Assembly (NCBI RefSeq): GCF_015355785.1
Contig: NZ_JADKYW010000005.1
Location: 589,468-653,467, forward strand
Reading direction: 5' to 3'
From: Arthrobacter gandavensis
GTDB taxonomy: Bacteria > Actinomycetota > Actinomycetes > Actinomycetales > Micrococcaceae
DNA: 64,000 nucleotides
Below the pieces are notes generated by a model. The model was not told the origin of the DNA and did not search any database. It saw only the letters and a program-made list of their open reading frames with translations. Each line of letters starts with the position of its first letter. Within the stretch, counting starts at the first letter, position 1. The translations under genes and the position numbers were made by a program. This document shows positions 1-7,821 of the stretch, in pieces.

Positions 1-30
1 CCCGCACCGAGGTATGGCACGCTGGAGAGG

Positions 31-930
31 ATGGATACGCGCAATCTCCTAAACGAAAGGCAGCCCGTCCGGCGCCGGGCCGGGCATAACCCTGCACTTT
101 TCCTTTTCGCGGCACTGCTGGCGGCTGCGGGCGCGGCCGTAACCTACTTCGGCTTCGTCCGAACGACTACGGGCCAGCTGGCAGACGAGTCGGCGTGGGT
201 CGAAGCGGAGCAGGTGGCACCGGGATCCCGCCTTCCGGTGCTGAAGATTCTGGACAGCCTGCCGCTGGCTTCGGTGTTCATCGCCCTCGCTGTCATCGCC
301 GCGGTTGCCATCTACCGCCGCAGGGTCTCTCCTGCAGTCATTGCCATTGCCACCATGGCCGGCGCCAACCTGGCCACGCAGCTGCTGAAGAACCTGCTGC
401 TTGACCGGCCGGACCGCGGCGTCGTCACGCTGGCCTTCAATTCCCTGCCCTCCGGCCACACCACCATGGCTGCCTCCGCCATGGCAGCCGTGTTCCTGGT
501 CTCCTCGCCGCGCTGGCGTCCGGCCGTGGCGTCCCTGGGCGGCACCTGCGCGATGCTCGCCGGCTCCGCCACGTTCTTCAACCTCTGGCACAGGCCGGCC
601 GACGTCGTTGCCGCCTTCTTTGTGGTCTCGGCCTGCACGCTGCTGGGCGGGCTGGTGATGATGCGCACCAACCGGGAATGGAACACCCTTCCGGCGGGCA
701 GCCGCGGGGCGGGCGGGCGGCTCTGGACCGGCCTGTCCGCCGCGGCGGGGCTGGTCTTCCTGGCGCTGTGCGCGGCCCTGTATGCGTACGCCAACTGGGG
801 CACCGGGGTTGCCGGGCTGGACAGCCGTCCGCTGTTCTTCTGGTGCGGACTGAGCCTGATCCTTGGAGTGGGCTACGTGCTTGCGGCCCTCGGCTCCTGG
901 CTGTTCACCCAGCAGGCCGGAGACCGCTAG
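31..930 (+). CDS. PAP2-superfamily membrane phosphatase
   Basis: A 299-residue integral membrane protein of the type 2 phosphatidic acid phosphatase superfamily. These enzymes remove phosphate from lipid phosphates such as phosphatidate or undecaprenyl pyrophosphate at the outer face of the membrane. All three signature blocks are visible: K120...RP126-127 (KNLLLDRP), SGHTT at 141-145 and a third block with His187 and Asp191 (NLWHRPAD). Hydrophobic segments lie near 22-42, 78-95, 148-158, 170-180, 193-210 and in two C-terminal stretches. GGAGAGG lies directly before the ATG, which is closer than usual. The gene is convergent with the MFS gene behind it. The substrate cannot be read from the sequence; a role in recycling the cell-wall lipid carrier is one possibility. 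Confidence 0.85.
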   Translation: MDTRNLLNERQPVRRRAGHNPALFLFAALLAAAGAAVTYFGFVRTTTGQLADESAWVEAEQVAPGSRLPVLKILDSLPLASVFIALAVIAAVAIYRRRVSPAVIAIATMAGANLATQLLKNLLLDRPDRGVVTLAFNSLPSGHTTMAASAMAAVFLVSSPRWRPAVASLGGTCAMLAGSATFFNLWHRPADVVAAFFVVSACTLLGGLVMMRTNREWNTLPAGSRGAGGRLWTGLSAAAGLVFLALCAALYAYANWGTGVAGLDSRPLFFWCGLSLILGVGYVLAALGSWLFTQQAGDR

Positions 931-943
931 AAACCGCAGACCG

Positions 944-2170
944 CTAGGAACCGGGCCGTCGGCCCCTGGGCACGTACCGCCAGAGGACGGCCGCACCTGC
1001 CAGGCCCATGACGGCGGTCGCCGCAATCCCCGCGGACAGCGAGATAAGCGCCGTGACAAGGGACAGCAGGCCGGGCCCGCTGAGGATGCCGATATCCGAA
1101 AGCAGCCGCCACAGTCCCAGGAACTGGGGCCTGCCCGGATGCGGGGAGAAATCAGCGCCCAGCGTCATGACGATTCCGGAGCCGATGCCGTTGCCGAACC
1201 CGATCAGCAGCGCGGCGAGCAGCAGCTGCAGCGGCGTGGAGGTCAGCGGCAGCAGTCCCAGCCCGGCGGCCATGAACAGCATGCACGGTACGGCCACGGC
1301 ACGGCGGCCGCGCAGGTCCATGACCCGGCCGGCGGGATAGAAGATGAGCATGTCGATGCCGGCCGAGATGCCGTAGATCAGGGCCGTCTGGGCGGGGTCT
1401 ATCCCCAGGTGCTGGGCCCAGAGGGGGATGACGGCCTGCCGGACAGCGCGGACCGCAGCAATCAGGAGCACACCAATGCCAACCGTGCCAAAGATCCGTG
1501 AGTGGCTGCGGAGGATGGAGCCGATAGTGGGCGGAGCCACCGCGTCCTCCAGTTCCTCCTTCCGTCCTGGCCGGGCTTTCCCGGGCCGAGGCGTCCGGAC
1601 GCTCAGGTCCGGCACGGTGAGGCTCAGCAGGCCGGCAGCGAAGGCGGCTGCGGCGCCTACCCAGTAGGCGCCGGAGGTCCCGGCAAAGGACATCGCTCCG
1701 GCGGCGGCAAACGGACCGATGAACACGCCTATGCGGTTGGACCCGCCCAGTGTTGAAAGCGCCCGTGCACGAAAATGCAGGGGCACTGCTTCAGTGACGA
1801 AACTCTGCCGGGCGAGCCCAAACACTGCACCGGCCATGCCCACCATAAAGACGGATAGCGCGAAGACCCAGAGCACCGGAACGGACGCAGCCAGCACCAT
1901 CGCCAGCGCGCACCAGCCCGCCGCACCGGCCAGCGCCCATTTCTCCCCAAACCGGGTGGTGACCAGCGTGGCCGGAACGTTGGTGAGCAGGGACCCAATG
2001 CCGGTGAGCGTGACGATCGCGGCTGCGAGGGCAACGGTCGCGCCGAGGTCGCGGGCAGTCAGCGCAACGACCGGGAGGATCGCCCCGATGGCGGTGCCGT
2101 ACAGCACGGTGGGCCCAAAGGCCGGTACTGCGATGCTCCGCAGGCTGAAGGTATCTATTGCTTCAGCCAC
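944..2170 (-). CDS. MFS transporter, 12-TM drug-exporter type
   Basis: A 408-residue major facilitator superfamily transporter. About twelve hydrophobic segments alternate with short basic loops, including the loop TRFGEKW after TM2 that matches the family A motif and a charged central loop around residues 200-220 (RPGKARPGRKEE). Such proteins usually export small molecules with proton exchange at the cytoplasmic membrane. Translation probably begins at the GTG at 2170, inside the last codons of the metallo-hydrolase gene upstream (16-base overlap), so the two are likely cotranscribed and translationally coupled. That coupling suggests a shared role in tolerance or detoxification, but the substrate is unknown. 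Confidence 0.85.
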   Translation of the reverse strand: MAEAIDTFSLRSIAVPAFGPTVLYGTAIGAILPVVALTARDLGATVALAAAIVTLTGIGSLLTNVPATLVTTRFGEKWALAGAAGWCALAMVLAASVPVLWVFALSVFMVGMAGAVFGLARQSFVTEAVPLHFRARALSTLGGSNRIGVFIGPFAAAGAMSFAGTSGAYWVGAAAAFAAGLLSLTVPDLSVRTPRPGKARPGRKEELEDAVAPPTIGSILRSHSRIFGTVGIGVLLIAAVRAVRQAVIPLWAQHLGIDPAQTALIYGISAGIDMLIFYPAGRVMDLRGRRAVAVPCMLFMAAGLGLLPLTSTPLQLLLAALLIGFGNGIGSGIVMTLGADFSPHPGRPQFLGLWRLLSDIGILSGPGLLSLVTALISLSAGIAATAVMGLAGAAVLWRYVPRGRRPGS

Positions 2171-3006
2171 TTCCAGCGTGCCAGGGTGCGCAGCCTGGTC
2201 AGCAGCGTCCGGGACTGCTCCGGTCCGTAGGGAAGAATGGGGATGGCCTTGGTCATGTCAGTTGAGGCCTGGTCCATGGCACTGCGCGTCACGGCGACGG
2301 CGGTGCGCATCTTGTTCATCTGAGTGGTCACGAAGTCCATGTCCACCGGCTTGCCGTGTCCGGGCACCACCGTGCTGTACAGGTCTTCCAGCGCGGTGAT
2401 CTTTCCCAGAGTGCGGATCCAGTCCTTGGGATAGGAGTCGCCGAAGTTTGGATCGGCGCCCTGCTCCACCAGGTCCCCGGCGAAGAGCACGTCCGGCGCG
2501 CCCACCAGCAGGTCATGGTCGGTGTGGCCGCGGCCGAGGTAGAACAGGGTCACGGACATTCCGCCCAAATCCAGGTCCACCGGGGCACCTTCAACCAGCT
2601 TCTGCGGCGCCGCGACGGCGGTTCCCGGCCCGGTTCCCGCGGCCATGTCCGGTTCGACGGCGGCGACTGAGGGCCGCTGTTCCTCGCCGGTTGCGGCGAT
2701 CACCCGGGCGCACCCGCTGGTCGCCCAGATCTCTTCGACGCCGTTCTCCAGCAGGTAGGCATTGCCGAAAAAGTGGTCGTAGTGTGCGTGGGTATTCACG
2801 GCGGTCACCGGCAGGTCGGTCAGCTTCCGGATGCCGTCCAGCAGCGCTTTCGCCTGGATTGGACCGGCACCGGTGTCCACCAGCAGAGCCCGTTCCTGCC
2901 CGATGACCAGGCCGGAGTTCATTCCCCAGCCCGGACTGGACCGCACATAGGTGTGCGGCGCCAGCTCCAGCCAGTCGTCGGCGGTCTGCGGGTTGGTCTG
3001 GGTCAT
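2155..3006 (-). CDS. MBL-fold metallo-hydrolase
   Basis: A 283-residue member of the metallo-beta-lactamase fold superfamily. The zinc-binding motif HxHxDH is present as THAHYDH (H73, H75, D77, H78), followed by the further ligand regions GHTDHD and VPGHG. No signal peptide is seen, so the protein is cytosolic. The start at 3006 is chosen because GAAGG sits nine bases upstream; the in-frame ATG at 3015 directly abuts that sequence. It overlaps the downstream MFS gene. Relatives include glyoxalase II-like, quinolone-signal-hydrolase-like and subclass B lactamase-like enzymes; which reaction applies here cannot be decided from sequence alone. Confidence 0.85.
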   Translation of the reverse strand: MTQTNPQTADDWLELAPHTYVRSSPGWGMNSGLVIGQERALLVDTGAGPIQAKALLDGIRKLTDLPVTAVNTHAHYDHFFGNAYLLENGVEEIWATSGCARVIAATGEEQRPSVAAVEPDMAAGTGPGTAVAAPQKLVEGAPVDLDLGGMSVTLFYLGRGHTDHDLLVGAPDVLFAGDLVEQGADPNFGDSYPKDWIRTLGKITALEDLYSTVVPGHGKPVDMDFVTTQMNKMRTAVAVTRSAMDQASTDMTKAIPILPYGPEQSRTLLTRLRTLARWKWLKQ

Positions 3007-3057
3007 GGCATCCATCCTTCAGGTATCTGCGCTAACCAACCTACCGTGTGCCGGCGG

Positions 3058-4497
3058 TTACAGGTCAGCCAGGACGCTGCCCGGGTTCTCTATTGCGTCC
3101 GCGACGTAACGGAGGAACCCGCCTGCCGTGCCGCCGTCGCACACCCGGTGGTCGAAGACCAGGGTCAGCTCGGTCATTTTCCGCACGGCCAGCTGCCCGT
3201 CCACCACCCAGGGCTTGTCGATGATGCGCCCGATGCCCAGGATCGCCGACTCCGGATAGTTGATGATCGCGGCGCTGCCGTCTACCCCGAAGACCCCGTA
3301 GTTGTTCAGCGTGAAGGTTCCGCTGGTCAGTTCCGCCGGGGTGGCGGCGCCGGTGCGGGCCGACGCCGTCAGCCGGCGGATCTCCGCGTCAAGTTCCCGG
3401 GCACTGAGCTTCTCGGCGTGCCGGATGGAGGGGACCATCAGCCCGCGGTCGGTCTGCGCGGCGAAGCCCAGGTTCACGCCGTCGAAGGCCACCAGCTCGG
3501 CGTCCGGACCTGCACCTGCCACGTAACGGGTGTTCAGTTCCGGGAACCGGCGCAGACCGGCCAGCGTAAACCGGGCCAGGAACGCCATCAGGCCAGGGGT
3601 GTTCTCCGGGTCCCGGCGCTTGAGACCGGCACGCAGTTCCAGCAGCGCAGTGGCATCCACGTCCACCCAGACGGTGGCTTCCGGGATCTCGCTGCGGCTG
3701 GCGCTGAGGTTCGCGGCCACGGTGCGGCGCAGTCCCTTCACCGGGGTGCGGGACGTCACGGCCAGGCCGGAACGGGGATCCGTATCCCCGGCCGCGGGCG
3801 CTGCCGGGGAGGCGGGGACGGGTGCTGGTGCCTGGGCGGGAGCTGAGCCGCCGCCGATAGCCAGTTCAACGTCACGGCGCAGGATTAGGCCGTCGCGCCC
3901 GGTGCCATGCACGGAGCGCAGTGCGATGCCGGATTCACGGGCCAGGCGGCGGACCAGCGGAGAGATGCACCGCGGAGCTTCGAACGTCGCGGGAGCCGGG
4001 TCGGCGACTGCGACTGCTGCAGCTGCGGGTGCGGGTGCCGGTGCTGACGGGGTGGCCGCGGCGACGGTCTGCGCGGCCGCAGCGCGGCGCGGCGCCCGGG
4101 TGCGGCGGTTGGTGCCATGGCTGCCATGATCGGGAGTGCCGTAGCCAATCAGCACATTGCCAGACCCCGCGCGCTCCTCCTGCCGGTAGGCTTCCCCGGC
4201 AGGATCCGGGTCAGCCGGCGCAGCTGGTGCGGTCTCTCCGGGCGCCGGAGCGTCCGCCGTCGTGCGCACCGAGATCAGCGGCTTGCCGACGTCGATGCTC
4301 TCCCCCGCAGCGCCGTGCAGGGTCTGCACCACGCCCGCGAAGGGTGAGGGGACTTCCACCAGCGACTTGGCCGTTTCCACCTCGGCAACCGGCTGGTCCA
4401 CCGCTATGGTGTCCCCTTCGGCGACGAGCCAGTTCACCAGTTCCGCGTCGGTCAGGCCTTCTCCCAGGTCCGGGAGCAGGAAAGTACGCACGCTCAC
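3058..4497 (-). CDS. bkdC: Branched-chain 2-oxoacid dehydrogenase E2 (dihydrolipoamide acyltransferase)
   Basis: A 479-residue acyltransferase core of a 2-oxoacid dehydrogenase complex. Domains in order: one lipoyl domain (residues 1-80, lipoyl Lys44 in ETAKS), an Ala/Pro-rich linker, a small E1/E3-binding domain (CISPLVRRLARES onward), a second Ala/Pro linker, and the catalytic domain ending in the HxxxDG motif HRVCDG. It moves acyl groups from E1 to CoA. Start: the ORF can be extended to an ATG at 4509, but GTG at 4497 overlaps the E1 beta stop as GTGA and begins directly at SVRTFLLPDLGEG, so it is preferred. It is the last gene of the three-gene operon. No E3 gene is nearby, so E3 must be shared with other complexes. 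Confidence 0.93.
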   Translation of the reverse strand: MSVRTFLLPDLGEGLTDAELVNWLVAEGDTIAVDQPVAEVETAKSLVEVPSPFAGVVQTLHGAAGESIDVGKPLISVRTTADAPAPGETAPAAPADPDPAGEAYRQEERAGSGNVLIGYGTPDHGSHGTNRRTRAPRRAAAAQTVAAATPSAPAPAPAAAAVAVADPAPATFEAPRCISPLVRRLARESGIALRSVHGTGRDGLILRRDVELAIGGGSAPAQAPAPVPASPAAPAAGDTDPRSGLAVTSRTPVKGLRRTVAANLSASRSEIPEATVWVDVDATALLELRAGLKRRDPENTPGLMAFLARFTLAGLRRFPELNTRYVAGAGPDAELVAFDGVNLGFAAQTDRGLMVPSIRHAEKLSARELDAEIRRLTASARTGAATPAELTSGTFTLNNYGVFGVDGSAAIINYPESAILGIGRIIDKPWVVDGQLAVRKMTELTLVFDHRVCDGGTAGGFLRYVADAIENPGSVLADL

Positions 4498-5546
4498 TTG
4501 TCCTCCCACTGCAGTTCATCAACGGTGTCCAGGATCCGGTCCACGCCGGGCAGGAAGAAGTGCTCCAGCTTCGGTGCCGGGTACGGGATGTCGAAGCCGG
4601 TTACGCGCAGCACGGGCGCCGCGAGGGAATGGAAGCAGCGCTCCTGCACACGGGCCACGATTTCGGAGGCGACGGACGCGAAGCCGGGCGCTTCGGAGAT
4701 GACGACGGCCCGGCCGGTCTTGCGCACCGAAGCGCACACCGTCTCATCGTCGAAGGGAACGATGCTGCGGACGTCGATGACTTCCAGGCTGCGGCCTTCG
4801 GCAGCGGCGGCTTCCGCGGCGGACAGCGCCGTTGAAACGGAAGGCCCATAGGCGATCAGTGTGGCGTCGGTGCCTTCGCGGGCAACGGCTGCCTTGCCGA
4901 TCGCGGCGCCCGCAGCCGGAGCACTGTCCTCGAAGGGCGCCCGCAGTGCTGCGAGATCAACGTCCTCCTTGGTCCAGTAGAGCTTCTTGGGTTCAAGGAA
5001 GACCACCGGGTCCGGGAAGCGGATGGCCTCGCGCAGCATAGTGTAAGCATCCGCAACGGTGGCCGGAGCCAGGACGGTCAGGCCGGGGGTGTGGGCGTAG
5101 TAGGACTCGGAGGAGTCGCAGTGGTGCTCCACGCCGCCAATTCCGCCGGCGTACGGAATGCGGATGACCAGGGGCAGCTTCACCTTGCCGCGGGTGCGGT
5201 TGGACATCTTGGCAACGTGGCTGACCACCTGCTCAAAGGCGGGGTAGGCGAACGCGTCGAACTGCATCTCGACAACCGGACGGATCCCGTTCATCGCCAT
5301 GCCCACGGCCATGCCCATGATGCCCGATTCGGCCAGCGGCGTATCGAAGCAGCGTTCCTCGCCGAAGCGTTCGGTCAGGCCGTCGGTGATGCGGAAGACG
5401 CCGCCCAGCGGGCCGACGTCCTCACCGAACATCACCACGGTTGAATCCGCGGCCATTTCGTCGGCCAGGGCGGTATTGAGGGCCTTGGCGAAGGTCAGGC
5501 TGGCGCGGGTCTCTTCGGGCGCAGGCGCCTGTGCTGTGACTGTCAT
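4494..5546 (-). CDS. bkdB: Branched-chain 2-oxoacid dehydrogenase E1 beta subunit
   Basis: A 350-residue transketolase-like beta subunit. Conserved features are FGEDVG near the N terminus, the PLAESGIMGMAVGMA segment, EMQFDAF, the potassium/TPP-face region with RIPYAGG, HHCDSSES, and the C-terminal transketolase domain with DVRSIVPFD and VISEAP. With the alpha subunit it decarboxylates branched 2-oxoacids from Val, Leu and Ile catabolism and passes the acyl group to E2. The start at 5546 (MTVTAQAP) has AGGAGCC just upstream; the longer reading frame to 5633 runs into E1 alpha in a shadow frame. Thirteen bases separate it from E1 alpha, and its stop overlaps the E2 start. Specificity for branched-chain rather than pyruvate substrates rests on overall resemblance and the Lrp-type neighbour. 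Confidence 0.92.
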   Translation of the reverse strand: MTVTAQAPAPEETRASLTFAKALNTALADEMAADSTVVMFGEDVGPLGGVFRITDGLTERFGEERCFDTPLAESGIMGMAVGMAMNGIRPVVEMQFDAFAYPAFEQVVSHVAKMSNRTRGKVKLPLVIRIPYAGGIGGVEHHCDSSESYYAHTPGLTVLAPATVADAYTMLREAIRFPDPVVFLEPKKLYWTKEDVDLAALRAPFEDSAPAAGAAIGKAAVAREGTDATLIAYGPSVSTALSAAEAAAAEGRSLEVIDVRSIVPFDDETVCASVRKTGRAVVISEAPGFASVASEIVARVQERCFHSLAAPVLRVTGFDIPYPAPKLEHFFLPGVDRILDTVDELQWEDK

Positions 5547-5559
5547 TGGTGGCTCCTGT

Positions 5560-6708
5560 TTAGTCCTGTGCCCGGGAGAGCTCGTCTGCGAGCAGCGCGG
5601 CCTGCTCGGCGAGCTGCGGGGTGCGGGTGTCATAGACGAAGTTGAAGAGGTCCATGGGCTCGGGCACGGTGTCCGTGTTCAGGCCGTCCCGGATGCGTGC
5701 GGCGACCGTCTCGGCAGCTGCCCGCATGGTTTCCTCGGCATCGTCGTCGAGCATCCCCAGTCCCGTGAGGTAGGTGCGCAGCCGGGTCAGCGGGTCACGC
5801 GGAACCCACTTGGCAACGTCCTCGTCGGAGCGGTAGCGGGTAGCGTCGTCGGCGTTGGTATGGGCCTGCATGCGGTAGGTATGTGCCTCGACCAGGGCCG
5901 GGCCGCCGCCTTCACGGGCCCGCTCGACGGCAGCGCCCAGCACGGCCAGCAGGGCCGCGGAATCATTGCCGTCCACCCGCTCGCCGGGCATGCCGTAGCC
6001 GATGGCCTTGTGCGCCAGGGACGGGGCGACGCTCTGGTTCTTCAGCGGAACGGAGATGGCGTATTCGTTGTTCTGCACGAAGAACACCACCGGAACGTGG
6101 AACACGGCGGCGAAGTTCAGGGCCTCGTGGAAGTCGCCTTCACTGGTGGCGCCGTCGCCGCACATGGCCAGCACAACGGTGTTTTCCCCGCGCAGCTTGG
6201 CCGCGTGGGCCACGCCGACGGCGTGCAGCAGCTGGGTGGCAAGCGGAGTCGCCTGCGGTGCCACGTTGTGCTCGTACGGGTCGTATCCGGCGTGCCAGTC
6301 ACCCTTAAGCAGAGTCAGCACCTGCAGCGGATCCACCCCGCGGTGGACGACGGCGACGGTGTCGCGGTAGGTCGGGAACAGCCAGTCGCCTTCAGCGAGC
6401 ACTGCGGCAGCGGCCACCTGGCACGCTTCCTGCCCGTGGGAGGAAGGGTAGACCGCCAGGCGCCCCTGGCGGACCAGGGCATTGGCCTGGTCGTTGATGC
6501 GCCGTCCGGAGACCAGCCCTTCGAAGGCCGCCTTCAGGGCCTCGCCGTCGGGCAGCGGGTACTTTTCGCTGTGGCGGTGGGTGCCGTCGGCGTCGATCAG
6601 CTGGACGGGTTCGGCGGAGGGCAGCATGGTGGCGGTGCGGTCCTCGTTGCCCTCCGGCCGCATGCCTTCTGCGGACCCGGCGTGTGTGTTGCCGGTGGGA
6701 ATTGTCAT
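5560..6708 (-). CDS. bkdA: Branched-chain 2-oxoacid dehydrogenase E1 alpha subunit
   Basis: A 382-residue thiamine diphosphate-dependent dehydrogenase alpha subunit. The TPP/Mg motif is clear: GDGATSEGDFHEALNFA through FFVQNNEYAIS (GDG-x~26-NN). The phosphorylation-loop-like region after MQAHTNADDATRYR is typical of the E1 alpha family. Start chosen at 6708 (MTIPTGNTHAG); the frame can be extended to 6819 but that part lies in the regulatory region shared with the divergent regulator. It is the first gene of bkdA-bkdB-bkdC on the minus strand. Expression is probably controlled by the divergently encoded Lrp/AsnC protein (BkdR-like arrangement known from other bacteria). Confidence 0.92.
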   Translation of the reverse strand: MTIPTGNTHAGSAEGMRPEGNEDRTATMLPSAEPVQLIDADGTHRHSEKYPLPDGEALKAAFEGLVSGRRINDQANALVRQGRLAVYPSSHGQEACQVAAAAVLAEGDWLFPTYRDTVAVVHRGVDPLQVLTLLKGDWHAGYDPYEHNVAPQATPLATQLLHAVGVAHAAKLRGENTVVLAMCGDGATSEGDFHEALNFAAVFHVPVVFFVQNNEYAISVPLKNQSVAPSLAHKAIGYGMPGERVDGNDSAALLAVLGAAVERAREGGGPALVEAHTYRMQAHTNADDATRYRSDEDVAKWVPRDPLTRLRTYLTGLGMLDDDAEETMRAAAETVAARIRDGLNTDTVPEPMDLFNFVYDTRTPQLAEQAALLADELSRAQD

Positions 6709-6831
6709 GGGAATCTCCGTCTGCCGCGGCGGATGCCGGAGGGGTTTCCGGGCGTCCCGGACCCTCCAGCGTGGATGGAATTTCTGTAAGCCCAGTATGC
6801 GGAACTGGACGATTCGCATCTACTGCGGACG

Positions 6832-6847
6832 GAAATCCTAGATTTTC
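6832..6847. promoter_or_regulatory. Candidate Lrp/AsnC operator between bkdA and its regulator
   Basis: A short AT-rich imperfect palindrome, GAAATC-CTA-GATTTTC, lies in the 210-base divergent space between bkdA and the Lrp/AsnC gene. The words ATTTCTGTA (near 6780) and ATTTTCTGTA (near 6842) repeat in the same direction about 63 bases apart. In this GC-rich chromosome such AT-rich repeats stand out, and Lrp-family proteins bind degenerate AT-rich palindromes, often several in a row. Assignment is inference from position and composition. Confidence 0.35.
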
Positions 6848-6918
6848 TGTATCGCTCTGCGTATTGTGATGGACAAGTTGCAAAAGTGAGCTGGATTACT
6901 TTGAAGGACGTAGACACT

Positions 6919-7368
6919 ATGGCCCAGGCACAGGCGGCATTGGATGAGATCGACAAGCGGATCCTGGAGGAACTCACGAAGGACGGCCGCGCTTCAGTCA
7001 GTGCCGTGGCGGAAGCGGTCCACATTTCCCGGGCGCACGCCTACTCACGCATCTCCAAACTGACCGGATCCGGTGTCCTGACCCGGTTCACGGCACTGGT
7101 GGATCCGGTCAAGGCCGGACTGCGGTCCAGCGCGTACGTCACCATGAAGGTCCGCCAGCAGTCCTGGCGGGAGCTCAAGGAGTTCCTGCGCAGAATCCCG
7201 GAGGTCCACCACGTAGCCCTGGTCGGCGGGACCTTCGACGTGATCCTGCTGGTCCGGGCCGAGGACAACCTGCACCTGCGGCAGGTCATCTTTGACCAGC
7301 TGCAGTCCGCCCCCGGGGTCCTGGACACGCAAACCTTCCTCGTCTTCGAGGACCTCGACGTCCGCTGA
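6919..7368 (+). CDS. Lrp/AsnC-family transcriptional regulator (BkdR-like)
   Basis: A 149-residue feast/famine regulator. The N-terminal helix-turn-helix covers LDEIDKRILEELTKDGRASVS through SRAHAYSRISKLTGSGVL, and the C-terminal RAM effector/oligomerisation domain follows (residues ~75-149). It is transcribed divergently from the branched-chain 2-oxoacid dehydrogenase genes, the classic position of BkdR, an Lrp homologue that responds to branched-chain amino acids; that role is inferred. Start: ATG at 6919 has GAAGGACG eight bases upstream; an in-frame GTG at 6886 would add 11 residues but has a poorer ribosome site. Its 3' end faces a long palindrome. Confidence 0.88.
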   Translation: MAQAQAALDEIDKRILEELTKDGRASVSAVAEAVHISRAHAYSRISKLTGSGVLTRFTALVDPVKAGLRSSAYVTMKVRQQSWRELKEFLRRIPEVHHVALVGGTFDVILLVRAEDNLHLRQVIFDQLQSAPGVLDTQTFLVFEDLDVR

Positions 7369-7387
7369 CCCGCCCGTTTTCCTCTTC

Positions 7388-7447
7388 ATCGAGATGACAG
7401 AAACTGCCCGTTTGGAGCTCCAAACGGGCAGTTTCTGTCATCTCGAT
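7388..7447. repeat. Dispersed long palindrome, copy 1 (perfect, 30-bp arms)
   Basis: A perfect, loopless 60-nt palindrome centred on GAGCTC at 7417/7418. The arm begins ATCGAGATGACAGAAACTGC and continues CCGTTTGGAG. It lies between the convergent Lrp and DUF6480-like genes, 20 bases after one stop and 17 bases from the other. Four relatives occur in this window. There is no T-tract on either side, so it is not a textbook intrinsic terminator, though bidirectional termination is possible. Confidence 0.95.
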
Positions 7448-7463
7448 TGAGGTTGAGGGGACG

Positions 7464-7727
7464 CTAGTTCTCGTCGTGCCCCTGATCCATGCTCATCTGA
7501 TCCTCAGCAGGAGGGGTCTCTCCCGGCGGAACTCCGCCGCCGGGCTCAAGGCCGGTGATGTTGCCTTCAGCCGGATCAGGATTCACCCGACGGCCCTTCT
7601 CACCGCTTCCGGCGTGGTTGCCGGTACCCTCCTGGGTATCGGGCCCCTTCTGCGCGGCAGCGTGGTCAGCTTCCTTGGGCTTGTCCGGATTGGCTGGGTC
7701 ATTGTTCGGATCGTAGCTTTGCGTCAT
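7464..7727 (-). CDS. Small hydrophilic protein, DUF6480-like
   Basis: An 87-residue, very polar protein rich in Asp, Glu, Pro, Gly and Asn, with no membrane segment and probably disordered. The C-terminal stretch ITGLEPGGGVPPGETPPAE resembles the short actinobacterial DUF6480 family as I remember it. Members often carry a membrane segment after this motif, but here the protein ends at DQGHDEN without one. GAAAGG precedes the ATG at a good distance, supporting a real gene. It is convergent with the Lrp gene. No biochemical role can be assigned; a stress-related function is only a guess. Confidence 0.6.
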   Translation of the reverse strand: MTQSYDPNNDPANPDKPKEADHAAAQKGPDTQEGTGNHAGSGEKGRRVNPDPAEGNITGLEPGGGVPPGETPPAEDQMSMDQGHDEN

Positions 7728-7821
7728 CGTGGCCTTTCGGTGATGTCCCGCAAGGGAGGAAACATTTAGTCAGCATGCTGATATTTCCAACCTAGCGGGA
7801 CTACAGGCTGAGGAGCAATCC

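Noticed and set aside
5299-6789. A 496-residue plus-strand frame opposite the E1 genes
   Set aside because: The minus-strand E1 alpha and beta motifs are unmistakable; the plus frame has shadow composition and no ribosome site.
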